Shown here: positions 1 to 7,701 of the stretch, piece by piece
Layout of the letters: every line of letters begins with the position of its first letter
Numbering within the stretch: the first letter of the stretch is position 1
Origin: Candidatus Avipropionibacterium avicola
GTDB taxonomy: Bacteria > Actinomycetota > Actinomycetes > Propionibacteriales > Propionibacteriaceae
NCBI GenBank assembly: GCA_018715445.1
Contig: DVLP01000453.1
Span: 1-22,191 of the forward strand
DNA length: 22,191 nt
Direction: 5' to 3'
Translations under genes and position numbers: made by a program
The notes under the pieces: generated by a model
Told to the model about the DNA's origin: nothing
Seen by the model: the letters and a program-made list of their open reading frames with translations, nothing else
Databases searched by the model: none

Positions 1-1449
1 GTGATGGGTCTGCGGCTGGGTCAGCGCGCCAACGGCGTCTCCCGCCTGCACGGTGAGGTCAGCCGCGAGATGTTCAGCGGACTGTGGCCCGGCTTCGACT
101 CCGAGGAGATCCCGATCGGCTCGATCACCAACGGGGTCCACGCCCAGACCTGGCTGCACCCGGCGCTGCTGCAGATGCTGGAGACCGCGACCGGGGACGG
201 GCTCGACTTCGACGCCGTCCGCTCCGTCGACGCCGGCGCCCTGTGGCAGTGCAAGCGCGAGCTGCGGGCCGACCTGGTGGCGATGGTGCGCTCCCGACTG
301 CGGGCCTCGACCCAGCACCGCGGCCTGCCGACCGAGTGGGTCGACAAGGTGCTCGACCCGGACGTGCTCACCTTCGGCTTCGCCCGTCGGGTGCCGTCCT
401 ACAAGCGGTTGACGCTGATGTTGCGCGATCCGGCCCGGCTGAAGGCCCTGTTGACCGATCCGCAGCGCCCGATCCAGATCGTGATCGCCGGCAAGTCCCA
501 CCCGGCGGACGAGGGTGGCAAGCGGTTGATCCAGGAGATGGTGCGCTTCGCCGACGACGAAGAGGTACGCCATCGCATCGTCTTCCTGCCCGACTACGAC
601 ATCGCCATGGCCCGGCCGCTGTATCCCGGATGTGATGTGTGGTTGAACAATCCGCTGCGTCCGTACGAGGCGTGTGGCACCTCGGGGATGAAGGCGGCGA
701 TGAACGGGGCGGCCAACCTGTCGATCCGTGACGGCTGGTGGGACGAGTGGTACGAGCCGGACTTCGGCTGGGCCATCCCCTCGGCCGAGGGCGTCGACGA
801 CCCGGACCGCCGCGACGACCTCGAAGCGGCTGCACTGTACGAGTTGATCGAGACCGAGATCGCGCCGCGGTTCTACGAGCGGGACTCCGACGGACTGCCG
901 CTGCGCTGGATCGCCATGATGAAGGCGACGATCGCGGGCCTCGGCCCCCGGGTGATGGCGACCCGGATGGTGCGCGACTACGTGACGAGCCTGTACGGCC
1001 CGGCCTCGGCCTCCTCCCACGAGCTGAACGACGACCCGGCGCGCACCGCCGAGCACGTGGCGTGGAAGCAGCGGGTGCAGCAGCACTGGGACCGGGTCTC
1101 GGTCGGCGAGGTCGACTCGGACCTGACCGGTGCGGTGGCGGTTGGTGACGTGGTCACCGTCCATGCCACGGTGCACCTGGGGGAGCTGGCGCCCGACGAT
1201 GTCACCGTGCAGCTGATCGCCGGACGGGTCAACGGTGACGACGAACTCCACGACGTGGTCGTCGAGGACGCCGGTGCTCCGGAGTCGTTGGGGGAGGGCC
1301 GCTACCGCTACGCCGGCCCGATCCGGGTCGCCCGTGCCGGTGCCCTGGGCTACACCGCGCGTGTCGTTCCCCGTGTCAGGGCAGGGATCTCGGTGGCCGA
1401 CCTCGGGCTGGCGGTGCTCCCGGCCGAGGTGGAGCACCCCAGCGCCTGA
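1..1449 (+). CDS. glgP: Alpha-glucan (glycogen) phosphorylase, 3' part of gene
   Basis: Glycosyltransferase family 35 enzyme that removes glucose 1-phosphate from the non-reducing ends of glycogen or maltodextrin in the cytoplasm. The frame is open from base 1. The visible 482 residues begin inside the family fold (LRLGQRANGVSRLHGEVSR, then SITNGVHAQTW at about 41-51), so the N-terminal portion, several hundred residues in actinobacterial homologues of about 850, lies outside the window. The PLP site is clear: EACGTSGMKAAMNGA with the Schiff-base lysine at visible residue 231 (bases 691-693). The phosphate/PLP-site motif FARRVPSYKR is at about 127-136. The last ~110 residues look like a beta-rich accessory domain. 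It converges on glgX with only 6 bases between stops, and the two enzymes are partners in glycogen breakdown. The family assignment is secure; the real start is not visible. Confidence 0.95.
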   Translation: MMGLRLGQRANGVSRLHGEVSREMFSGLWPGFDSEEIPIGSITNGVHAQTWLHPALLQMLETATGDGLDFDAVRSVDAGALWQCKRELRADLVAMVRSRLRASTQHRGLPTEWVDKVLDPDVLTFGFARRVPSYKRLTLMLRDPARLKALLTDPQRPIQIVIAGKSHPADEGGKRLIQEMVRFADDEEVRHRIVFLPDYDIAMARPLYPGCDVWLNNPLRPYEACGTSGMKAAMNGAANLSIRDGWWDEWYEPDFGWAIPSAEGVDDPDRRDDLEAAALYELIETEIAPRFYERDSDGLPLRWIAMMKATIAGLGPRVMATRMVRDYVTSLYGPASASSHELNDDPARTAEHVAWKQRVQQHWDRVSVGEVDSDLTGAVAVGDVVTVHATVHLGELAPDDVTVQLIAGRVNGDDELHDVVVEDAGAPESLGEGRYRYAGPIRVARAGALGYTARVVPRVRAGISVADLGLAVLPAEVEHPSA

Positions 1450-1459
1450 GCGAGCTCAG
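1446..1459. other. Palindrome spanning both convergent stop codons
   Basis: CTGAGC-GA-GCTCAG is a perfect inverted repeat made of the two opposing TGA stops of the phosphorylase and glgX plus the 6 bases between them. The two-base spacer is too short for a normal hairpin and there is no T-tract, so it is not a convincing terminator. It may simply reflect the symmetry of two convergent stop contexts. Confidence 0.4.
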
Positions 1460-3501
1460 ACCCCCTGGAGCACCAGGACCGTCCGGCCGGGCAGGGTGAA
1501 CGCGCTGCCCGGCTGGTGGGTCTCGGCGATCTCGTCGGACTCCCCGGTGTGGGCGACGACCTGCCACTGCTCGACCCCGTCCGCCTCGGGCAGGGTGAGC
1601 TCGATCGGCTCGCCACCACTGTGGAACCAGGTCAGGAAGGTCTGCTCGCCACGCAGCAGTCGACCCAGCAGGCGGCGGGCACCGTCGTCCCACTCGGCCT
1701 CGACCATGGGCTGACCGGTCTCGGCGTACCAGACGAACTCGCTGCGGTCGGTGCCGCGCAGCACCGGGTGCTCGGATCGCAGCCTGAGCAGGTCCTTGGT
1801 CAGGGCGGTGAGCGCCGACCAATCGTCGAGGGTGGTCCAGTGCACCCAGGAGATGGGGGAGTCCTGGCAGTAGGCGTTGTTGTTGCCCTGCTGGGTGCGA
1901 CCGAACTCGTCGCCGGCGGTGATCATCGCGACCCCGTCGGCCAGCAGCAGCGTGGCCATCAGGTTGCGGGCCTGGCGTTGCCGCAGCGCACGCACGCCGG
2001 GGTCATCGGTCTCGCCCTCGACGCCACAGTTCCAGGAGCGGTTGTCGTCCGAGCCGTCGCGATTGTCCTCGCCGTTGGCCTCGTTGTGCTTGCCGTCGTA
2101 GCTGACCAGGTCGCGCAGGGTCATGCCGTCGTGGGCGGTGACGAAGTTCACCGAGGCGGACGCGCCACGCTCGCCGAAGGTCTGCGGTGAGCCGGCCAGG
2201 CTCTCGGCGAGGTCGCGGACGCCGTGGACGTGGCTGCGCCAGTAGTCACGCACCGTCCCGCGGAACTTGTCGTTCCACTCGCTCCACGGTGCGCCGAAGG
2301 CCCCGACCTGGTAGCCGTACGGCCCGACGTCCCACGGCTCGGCGATCAGCTTCACCCCGGCCAGCTCGGGCAGTTCGTTCAAGGCAGGCAGGAAACCCTG
2401 GTCGGTGCGTACGGCGTGCTCCCGGTCGCGCAGCAGGGTGGTGGCCAGGTCGAACCGGAAGCCGTCCACGCCCATCTCGGTGACCCAGTAGCGCAGCGAG
2501 TCGAGGATCAATTTCGCCACCCCCGGTTGGGAGCTGTCGACCGAGTTGCCGGTCCCGGTGACGTCGTAGTCGTTGCGCTGGTCCTCGGTGAGGCGGTAGT
2601 ACCCGGCGTGGTCGATGCCACGGAACGACAGCGTCGGGCCCTCGTGGTTGCCCTCGCCGGTGTGGTTGTAGACCACGTCGAGCAGGACCTCGATCCCGGC
2701 CTCGTGGAAGGCGGTGACCATCTCCTTGAACTCGGTGACCTGGGAGCCGAGGGTGCCGACCGAGCAGTAGGCGGCATGCGGGGCGAAGAACCCCATCGTG
2801 TTGTAGCCCCAGTAGTTCGACAGCCCGCGACCGATGAGGAAGGGCTCGGAGACGAACTGGTGGATCGGCAGCAACTCGATCGCGGTCACGCCGAGCTCAC
2901 GGAACCAGTCGATCACGGCCGGATAGGCCAAGCCGGCATAGGTTCCTCGCAGATGCTCCGGGACGGCAGGGTGTTGCTGGGTGAACCCCTTGACGTGCAG
3001 CTCGTAGATCACCGAGTCGGCCATCGGCGTGCGGCGTGCGATCGGGGTCGGTGGCGGTGTCGGTGCCACCACGACGCTGAGCGGGACCGCGGCCGAGGAG
3101 TCGCGCGGATCGGGTCGGAAGTCGTCGTCGGCCGGGTGGTCGCGGATCGGTCCGGCGTAGTCGACCCCGGCAGTGACCGCGCGGGCGTAGGGATCCATCA
3201 GGAGCTTGGCCGGGTTGAAGCGCATCCCGTGGTCGGGATCCCACTCGCCGTGCACCCGGAAGCCGTAGCGCTGCTCGGCCTCGACACCGGCGACGGTGGC
3301 CGACCAGACACCGTCCTGGCCGCGGGTCAGGTCGACATTGCGCTGGCTGTGGTCCTCGGCGACCAGGGAGACCTCGACCCGACTGGCCCGCGGAGCCCAC
3401 AGCTCGAACCGGACCCCGCCGTCGACCAGGTGGGCGCCGAGGTGGTTGGGCTGCGCCGGCGCAGGCAGGTCGGGCCGGGACGCGGGTGGCGCATCGGACA
3501 C
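1456..3501 (-). CDS. glgX: Glycogen debranching enzyme GlgX (GH13 isoamylase type)
   Basis: Hydrolyses alpha-1,6 branches of phosphorylase-limit glycogen. The 681-residue protein has an N-terminal CBM48/isoamylase beta-sandwich (about 18-145), a GH13 TIM barrel (about 165-580) and a C-terminal beta domain. The GH13 catalytic residues are visible: nucleophile D351 in GVDGFRFDLA, acid/base E388 in LIAEPWDVG, and transition-state stabiliser D458 in FVTAHDGMTL. DVVYNHTGEGN (275-285) is the conserved region I with its GlgX-typical tail. The GTG start at 3501-3499 is chosen because GAGGAG lies 7 bases upstream and the N-terminus then aligns with the family. The frame stays open about 139 codons further upstream, but that stretch is low-complexity and runs through the divergent methyltransferase gene. 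Length is normal for GlgX. Confidence 0.95.
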   Translation of the reverse strand: MSDAPPASRPDLPAPAQPNHLGAHLVDGGVRFELWAPRASRVEVSLVAEDHSQRNVDLTRGQDGVWSATVAGVEAEQRYGFRVHGEWDPDHGMRFNPAKLLMDPYARAVTAGVDYAGPIRDHPADDDFRPDPRDSSAAVPLSVVVAPTPPPTPIARRTPMADSVIYELHVKGFTQQHPAVPEHLRGTYAGLAYPAVIDWFRELGVTAIELLPIHQFVSEPFLIGRGLSNYWGYNTMGFFAPHAAYCSVGTLGSQVTEFKEMVTAFHEAGIEVLLDVVYNHTGEGNHEGPTLSFRGIDHAGYYRLTEDQRNDYDVTGTGNSVDSSQPGVAKLILDSLRYWVTEMGVDGFRFDLATTLLRDREHAVRTDQGFLPALNELPELAGVKLIAEPWDVGPYGYQVGAFGAPWSEWNDKFRGTVRDYWRSHVHGVRDLAESLAGSPQTFGERGASASVNFVTAHDGMTLRDLVSYDGKHNEANGEDNRDGSDDNRSWNCGVEGETDDPGVRALRQRQARNLMATLLLADGVAMITAGDEFGRTQQGNNNAYCQDSPISWVHWTTLDDWSALTALTKDLLRLRSEHPVLRGTDRSEFVWYAETGQPMVEAEWDDGARRLLGRLLRGEQTFLTWFHSGGEPIELTLPEADGVEQWQVVAHTGESDEIAETHQPGSAFTLPGRTVLVLQGV

Positions 3502-3536
3502 AGCGGTTCTCCTCACGAAAGGACTTCGACTGGGCA

Positions 3537-3542
3537 ACCTTA
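3537..3542 (-). promoter_or_regulatory. Predicted -10 box for glgX
   Basis: Read on the minus strand this is TAAGGT, a TANNNT actinobacterial -10. Transcription would start near 3529-3530, giving a leader of about 28 bases that contains GAGGAG ahead of the GTG start. No good -35 is seen. It sits back to back with the methyltransferase promoter in an 81-base divergent gap. Confidence 0.55.
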
Positions 3543-3569
3543 GGACATCGATCCATGCGCGGGCCTCAG

Positions 3570-3575
3570 TAGACT
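3570..3575 (+). promoter_or_regulatory. Predicted -10 box, leaderless start of the methyltransferase gene
   Basis: TAGACT fits TANNNT and is followed by exactly 7 bases before the ATG at 3583. Transcription would therefore begin on the A of the start codon, giving a leaderless mRNA, which is common in Actinobacteria. There is no Shine-Dalgarno sequence in front of this ATG, which agrees with that reading. Confidence 0.6.
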
Positions 3576-3582
3576 CCCGGAC

Positions 3583-4617
3583 ATGACGACCTCCCAGCAG
3601 CCGCCCGACGGGCCGGAGCCGATCCGCGCGGCGACCGCCGACCAGGTCGAGGCGGCCTGGCAGGACACCAAACTGGCCCAGGTGCTCTATCACGACTGGG
3701 AGTCGGGCACCTACGACGACAAGTGGTCGATCTCCTTCGACGACCGCTGCACCGACTACGCCCGGGAGCGCTTCACCGCCGTCACCGAGGCCGCTCCCGG
3801 CGGGCTCGGCACGACCGAGCCGAGGACCGGTCCGTACGGACGGAGCCTCGAGATCGGCGCCGGGACAGGGTTCTTCACCCTCAACCTGATGCGTGCCGGC
3901 CTGGTGCGCGAGGGCCACGTCAGCGACATCTCACCCGGCATGGTGGAGGTGGCTCGACGCAACGCGACCGGGCTCGGCTTCGAGGTGGAGGGCCGGGTCG
4001 CCGATGCCGAGACCCTGCCGTACGAGGACGACAGCTTCGACCTGGTGATCGGGCATGCGGTGATCCACCACATCCCCGACGTGGAAGGGACCTTCCGCGA
4101 GATCCGACGGGTGCTGCGTCCCGGTGGCCGGGTGGTGATCTGTGGGGAGCCGACCCGTTGGGGCCACCAGGTCGCACGACGACTGTCGAGCCTGACCTGG
4201 GCGCTGACCACCCGGATCACTCGACTCGGACCGCTGGCAGGCTGGCGCCGACCCCAGGAGGAGCTGGACGAGTCGTCCCGCGCTGCCGCCCTGGAGGCAG
4301 TCGTCGACCTGCACACCTTCGACCCCGACGAGCTGGAACGGACCGTGCGCCGCGCCGGTCTGGTGGGCGTCACCTCCGTGACCGACGAGCTCACCGCCGC
4401 CTGGGTCGGGTGGCCGATCCGGACCTTCGAGGCAGCGGTCCCGCCGGAGCGGCTGTCCTTCGGCTGGCACCTGTTCGCCTACCGGACCTGGATGCGGCTG
4501 AGTCGGTTGGACCAGCGACTGGCCCGGATCGGGGCACCGAAGGGCCTGCACTACAACGTCTCGGTGACCGCGGTGAAGCCCGTCCGGCCCGAGCGGGAGG
4601 AGGATCGCGATGTGTGA
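3583..4617 (+). CDS. Class I SAM-dependent methyltransferase
   Basis: Rossmann-fold methyltransferase of 344 residues; the substrate is unknown. Motif I is LEIGAGTGFFT (89-99, SAM binding), the acidic residue after strand 2 is D115 in SDIS, the strand-4 region is SFDLVIGHAVIHHIPD (151-166) and the post-motif is LRPGG (178-182). The N-terminal block DWESGTYDDKWSISFDDR (38-55) recurs, as I remember it, in actinobacterial methyltransferases near etfB. The C-terminal ~150 residues (from about 195) form a family-specific helical extension. The start is set by a TANNNT box 7 bases upstream (leaderless). It overlaps the hemerythrin gene by 8 bases, so the two are probably co-expressed. Catalytic class is sure. 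A lipid or polysaccharide substrate is only a guess from neighbours. Confidence 0.9.
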   Translation: MTTSQQPPDGPEPIRAATADQVEAAWQDTKLAQVLYHDWESGTYDDKWSISFDDRCTDYARERFTAVTEAAPGGLGTTEPRTGPYGRSLEIGAGTGFFTLNLMRAGLVREGHVSDISPGMVEVARRNATGLGFEVEGRVADAETLPYEDDSFDLVIGHAVIHHIPDVEGTFREIRRVLRPGGRVVICGEPTRWGHQVARRLSSLTWALTTRITRLGPLAGWRRPQEELDESSRAAALEAVVDLHTFDPDELERTVRRAGLVGVTSVTDELTAAWVGWPIRTFEAAVPPERLSFGWHLFAYRTWMRLSRLDQRLARIGAPKGLHYNVSVTAVKPVRPEREEDRDV

Positions 4618-5056
4618 GTACTGCGGTTGCCGACAGAACCCGGCGATCGGGCAGCTGATGGACGAGCACGACCAACTGCTCACCCAGATCGACGCCGCGC
4701 AACGGGCCCTGGCCAACGGCGACGGCCCCGCTCTGGAGCGGTGCCTGGCCGAGTTCAGCGCACTGCTCACCCAGCACACCGGCCTGGAGGAGCGCGGCAT
4801 CTTTGCGGCGATGGTGACCGCCGACGAGTTCACCGAGACGATCGAGCAGCTCACCGAGGAGCACCGCAGCCTGGACCGAGTGCTGGCGCGGCTCGACACC
4901 ACCGCCGACGACCTGGCCGACCAGCTCGCCGAGATGGCCCGCGACCTCGCCGAGCACATCGACAAGGAGAACAACGGCATCTTCCCGGCCTCGGTGGTGT
5001 CACTGCACCCGCAGGAGTGGGCGATCGTCGAGCAGGCCCATGCCCAGCAGTCCTGA
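4610..5056 (+). CDS. Hemerythrin-like domain protein with N-terminal CxxCxC motif
   Basis: Small (148 aa) cytoplasmic four-helix-bundle protein expected to bind a non-haem di-iron centre, used in related proteins for O2, NO or redox sensing or for iron handling. Candidate ligands are H20 (MDEHD), H56 and E60 (QHTGLEE), H85 (EEHR), and H116 and E120 (EHIDKEN), the spacing usual for the HHE family. The protein opens with MCEYCGC, giving Cys 2, 5 and 7 ahead of the bundle; this could bind metal or be redox active, but nothing shows it directly. The start is supported by GGGAGGAGGA (4595-4604) upstream of the ATG at 4610. It overlaps the methyltransferase gene by 8 bases and the acyltransferase gene by 17, so this is a tightly coupled operon. 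Function beyond the fold is unknown. Confidence 0.87.
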   Translation: MCEYCGCRQNPAIGQLMDEHDQLLTQIDAAQRALANGDGPALERCLAEFSALLTQHTGLEERGIFAAMVTADEFTETIEQLTEEHRSLDRVLARLDTTADDLADQLAEMARDLAEHIDKENNGIFPASVVSLHPQEWAIVEQAHAQQS

Positions 5057-5783
5057 GTCGCCCAGCAATCCTGACGAGGTGCGTCGGTCACGGGATCGGG
5101 GCGGCCTCGGCTGGTGGTGGCGGCGCGGTCTGCTGCACCCGCGACAGCTGCCCGGACTCGGGCGGTACCTGTGGGCCCGGCTGCGTCACCCGGAGGTCAG
5201 GTTCGAGGGATTCGCCTTCCTGGGCAGGGGAGTGGAGCTTGAGGTCGACCGCTCCAGGGCCGAGCTGGTGATCGGACGGTGGGCACACATCGGTGACCGG
5301 ACGGCGCTGCGCGCCCACGAGGGGACGCTGCGGATCGGCGACAAGTGCGTCATCGGGCGCGACGTGGTCGTGAACTGTCACCTGTCGCTGGAGATCGGCG
5401 CGAGCACGCTGGTCGCGGATCGGTGCTACCTGTGTGACTTCGACCATCGCACCGATGCCCTCGAGGTGGCGATCAAGGACCAGGGGATCGTGAAGTCCCC
5501 GGTCCGGATCGGGGCCGACTGCTGGATCGGGGCCCACGTGGTGGTGACCCGGGGCACCGACCTGGGCGACGGATCGGTGGCCGCGGCACTGTCGGTGCTG
5601 CGCGGGCCGTACCCGGCCGGCTCGATCGTGGCCGGCACCCCGGCCAAGGTGGTCGCCGACCGCCGGGAGCGCCATCGCGCGGCGGCCGACGTCCGGGCGT
5701 ACGTCGACGGCCTGGGCCGCAACGCCGCCGAACGGGTCCGACGGGTGATCGCCGGCGAACCGGTCGATGACGAACGGGAATGA
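5040..5783 (+). CDS. Left-handed beta-helix (hexapeptide-repeat) acyltransferase
   Basis: Predicted O- or N-acyltransferase of the LbH/hexapeptide family, 247 residues. The region from about 60 to 205 has the period-6 pattern of small aliphatics followed by G or D (LVIGRWAHIGDRTAL, LRIGDKCVIGRDVVV, VRIGADCWIGAHVVV) and ends with IVAGTPAKVV (196-205), a hallmark of acetyltransferases such as maltose O-acetyltransferase. H136 in CDFDH is a candidate catalytic base in a loop interrupting the helix. The first ~45 residues are Arg/Trp-rich and the last ~40 are helical and charged. The ATG at 5040 lies inside the hemerythrin gene, with only a weak ribosome site; a GTG at 5079 is an alternative start. 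Acceptor and acyl donor cannot be read from sequence. Context next to a methyltransferase and glycogen genes suggests a sugar or polysaccharide acceptor (inference). Confidence 0.82.
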   Translation: MPSSPESPSNPDEVRRSRDRGGLGWWWRRGLLHPRQLPGLGRYLWARLRHPEVRFEGFAFLGRGVELEVDRSRAELVIGRWAHIGDRTALRAHEGTLRIGDKCVIGRDVVVNCHLSLEIGASTLVADRCYLCDFDHRTDALEVAIKDQGIVKSPVRIGADCWIGAHVVVTRGTDLGDGSVAAALSVLRGPYPAGSIVAGTPAKVVADRRERHRAAADVRAYVDGLGRNAAERVRRVIAGEPVDDERE

Positions 5784-5830
5784 TGACAGGCAGCACCGAT
5801 CACAAGCAGCACCGATGACAAGCAGGGGTG
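5783..5830. repeat. Three tandem imperfect 16-bp repeats
   Basis: Units at 5783-5798, 5799-5814 and 5815-5830 read ATGACAGGCAGCACCG, ATCACAAGCAGCACCG and ATGACAAGCAGGGGTG. They begin on the last base of the acyltransferase stop codon. Units 1 and 2 differ at 2 positions; unit 3 diverges at its 3' end. No coding or hairpin role is evident. Confidence 0.75.
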
Positions 5831-5851
5831 AGTTTGCTCACCACACTGGCG

Positions 5852-5876
5852 CCACGAAGTTACTCGTGGGTAATAT
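5852..5876 (+). promoter_or_regulatory. etfB promoter with overlapping inverted repeats
   Basis: TAATAT at 5871-5876 is a strong -10 match, predicting a start near 5884 and a leader of about 32 bases that carries GAGGGA before the etfB ATG. Two inverted repeats overlap it: CCACGA-N6-TCGTGG (5852-5857 with 5864-5869) and TTAC-N6-GTAA (5860-5863 with 5870-5873). The second overlaps the -10 itself, as expected for a repressor operator. TTAC-N6-GTAA resembles sites of TetR-family lipid-metabolism regulators in Actinobacteria; the regulator is not identified here. No clear -35 is seen. Confidence 0.6.
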
Positions 5877-5915
5877 GAGGGCCAGTGCCGATGACGACCC
5901 GAGGGAGCTCAACAG

Positions 5916-6698
5916 ATGAAGATCGTGGCCCTGGTCAAGTACGTCCCCGATGCCACCGGGGACCGGGAGTTCGCCGAGGACTTCACCGTGGATCGCGAGG
6001 GCAGCGACGGGCTGCTCTCCGAGCTCGACGAGTACGCCGTCGAGCAGAGTCTGCTGATCGCCGAGCAGGCCGATGACGCCGAGGTGGTCGCGCTGACCCT
6101 CGGACCCGACGACGCCTACGACGCGATCAAGCGAGCGCTGCAGATGGGTGCCGACTCCGGGGTGCATGTCAACGACGAGCAGGTGCACGGCTCCGATGTG
6201 CTCGCCACCACAGCGATCCTGGCTGCAGCCATCCGCCGGATCGAACCCGACCTGGTGGTCTGCGGGATGTCGTCGACCGACGGCTCCATGGGGGTCGTCC
6301 CGGCGATGCTGGCCGAACGGCTCGGCTGGGCCGGACTGACCCACGCCCACGAGCTGAGCGTCGACGGCTCCACCGTACGGATCAGCCGTGACGACGACAC
6401 CGCCAGCCTGGCCGTCGAGTCCTCGCTGCCGGCCGTGGTCAGCGTCACCGACCAGTCCGGCGAGCCGCGCTATCCCTCGATGAAGGGCATCCTCGCGGCG
6501 AAGAAGAAGCCGGTCGAGGAGCTGACCCTGGACGACCTGGGCGTCGAGGCCGACTCGGTCGGTGCGGGTGCCGCGCGCTCGCGCGTGACCGCGGCCTCCG
6601 AACGCCCGGCCAAGCAGGCCGGCACCGTGGTCACCGACGAGGACGGCTCCGGAGCCCGCGCCGTCGTCGAGTTCCTGTCCGCCGGCTCGTACCTCTGA
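5916..6698 (+). CDS. etfB: Electron transfer flavoprotein, beta subunit
   Basis: Beta subunit (260 aa) of the soluble EtfAB heterodimer, which takes electrons from acyl-CoA and related dehydrogenases and passes them to a membrane ETF oxidoreductase. The N-terminus MKIVALVKYVPD and the ETF-beta signature with its recognition region, LPAVVSVTDQSGEPRYPSMK followed by GILAAKKKP (171-199), are diagnostic. VVCGMSSTDGSMGVVPAMLAERLGWAG (114-140) is the conserved nucleotide-binding region. Length is normal for the family. The start is supported by GAGGGA about 10 bases upstream. etfA follows after 24 bases with its own ribosome site. The operator-like repeat over the promoter suggests control by lipid status (inference). 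Confidence 0.96.
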   Translation: MKIVALVKYVPDATGDREFAEDFTVDREGSDGLLSELDEYAVEQSLLIAEQADDAEVVALTLGPDDAYDAIKRALQMGADSGVHVNDEQVHGSDVLATTAILAAAIRRIEPDLVVCGMSSTDGSMGVVPAMLAERLGWAGLTHAHELSVDGSTVRISRDDDTASLAVESSLPAVVSVTDQSGEPRYPSMKGILAAKKKPVEELTLDDLGVEADSVGAGAARSRVTAASERPAKQAGTVVTDEDGSGARAVVEFLSAGSYL

Positions 6699-6722
6699 TC
6701 GCCCGACCCGAAGGAGAACATC

Positions 6723-7676
6723 ATGTCGAACGTCCTGGTCGTCCTCGACCATGCCGACGGTGCCCTCAGCAAGGCGAGCACCGAGGTCCTGACCGCCGCA
6801 CGCACCTTCGGCGCACCCGTGGCGCTGCTGGTGGGTGCCGGCGCCGAGTCGGCCGCCGCTGCCGCTGGTGAGTTCGGTGCGGCCACCGTGCTCACCGTGA
6901 CTGATGCCGAGCTGGACCAGTCACTGGTCGCCCCGCGGGTCGACGCCGTCGCCCAGATCGCCCAGCAGGTCGACGCCCAGTTGGTGCTGCTGCCCTCCGG
7001 GATCACCGCGGCCGAGGTCGCCGGTCGCCTGGCCGTGCGACTCGACGCCGGACTGGTGACCGACGCGGTCGCCGTCGGCGGCAGCCTCGGCGAGGTCACC
7101 ACCAGCCAGTCCGTCTTCGCCGGCAACTGGACGACCGAGTCCGTGGTCACCGGGACCGCCGTGGTCACCCTCAAGGCCAACTCGGTCGCGCCCGAACCGG
7201 CCCCGGTCACCCCGCAGGTGGAGGCCGCCACCATCACCTACGGCGACGCGTCCGGACTGGCGCGGATCACCAACAGCGAGCCGAAGCGCTCGACCGGTCG
7301 CCCGGAGCTCACCGGTGCCCGGATCGTGGTCTCGGGTGGACGCGGCACCGATGGCAACTTCACCGAGGTGGAGGGACTGGCCGACGCCCTGGGCGCGGCC
7401 GTGGGCGCGTCCCGCGCGGCCGTCGACGCCGGGTGGTACCCGCACGCCTACCAGGTCGGTCAGACCGGCAGCACGGTCTCCCCGCAGCTCTATGTCGCTG
7501 CCGGGATCTCCGGGGCGATCCAGCACCGGGCCGGGATGCAGACCTCGAAGGCCGTCGTGGTGGTCAACACCGATCCGGAGGCCCCGATCTTTGCGCTGGC
7601 TGACCTCGGGATCGTCGGCGACCTGCACACCGTGCTGCCCGCCGTGACCGAGAAGGTGAACGAGCTGCGCGGATGA
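6723..7676 (+). CDS. etfA: Electron transfer flavoprotein, alpha subunit
   Basis: Alpha subunit (317 aa) that supplies the FAD site of EtfAB. The N-terminal alpha/beta domain covers about 1-185. The C-terminal FAD domain (about 195-317) has VVSGGRGT (202-209), [19 protein letters not shown] (243-261), [11 protein letters not shown] (262-272) and the family signature region [20 protein letters not shown] (281-300). A clear AAGGAG lies about 7 bases before the ATG. It is transcribed with etfB, and the cysteine desulfurase gene begins 25 bases after its stop. Length and domain order are typical; nothing is unusual. Confidence 0.96.
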   Translation: MSNVLVVLDHADGALSKASTEVLTAARTFGAPVALLVGAGAESAAAAAGEFGAATVLTVTDAELDQSLVAPRVDAVAQIAQQVDAQLVLLPSGITAAEVAGRLAVRLDAGLVTDAVAVGGSLGEVTTSQSVFAGNWTTESVVTGTAVVTLKANSVAPEPAPVTPQVEAATITYGDASGLARITNSEPKRSTGRPELTGARIVVSGGRGTDGNFTEVEGLADALGAAVGASRAAVDAGWYPHAYQVGQTGSTVSPQLYVAAGISGAIQHRAGMQTSKAVVVVNTDPEAPIFALADLGIVGDLHTVLPAVTEKVNELRG

Positions 7677-7701
7677 GGCTCGGGCTGATGAGGACCGTGC
7701 G

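Noticed and set aside
1-6. The GTG/ATG at the first bases as a true start of glycogen phosphorylase.
   Set aside because: The sequence begins in the middle of a conserved GT35 segment, so the gene is cut by the window edge.
2224-3543. A 439-codon plus-strand frame opposite glgX.
   Set aside because: Same shadow effect; composition is abnormal (Val/Gly/Asp-rich) and glgX on the other strand has all catalytic motifs.
3502-3918. A possible 139-codon N-terminal extension of glgX.
   Set aside because: It overlaps the methyltransferase gene, is low in complexity, and the GTG at 3501 has a well-placed GAGGAG.
5783-5830. The 16-bp repeats as a CRISPR array.
   Set aside because: Units are contiguous with no spacers, are too short, and no cas genes are present.
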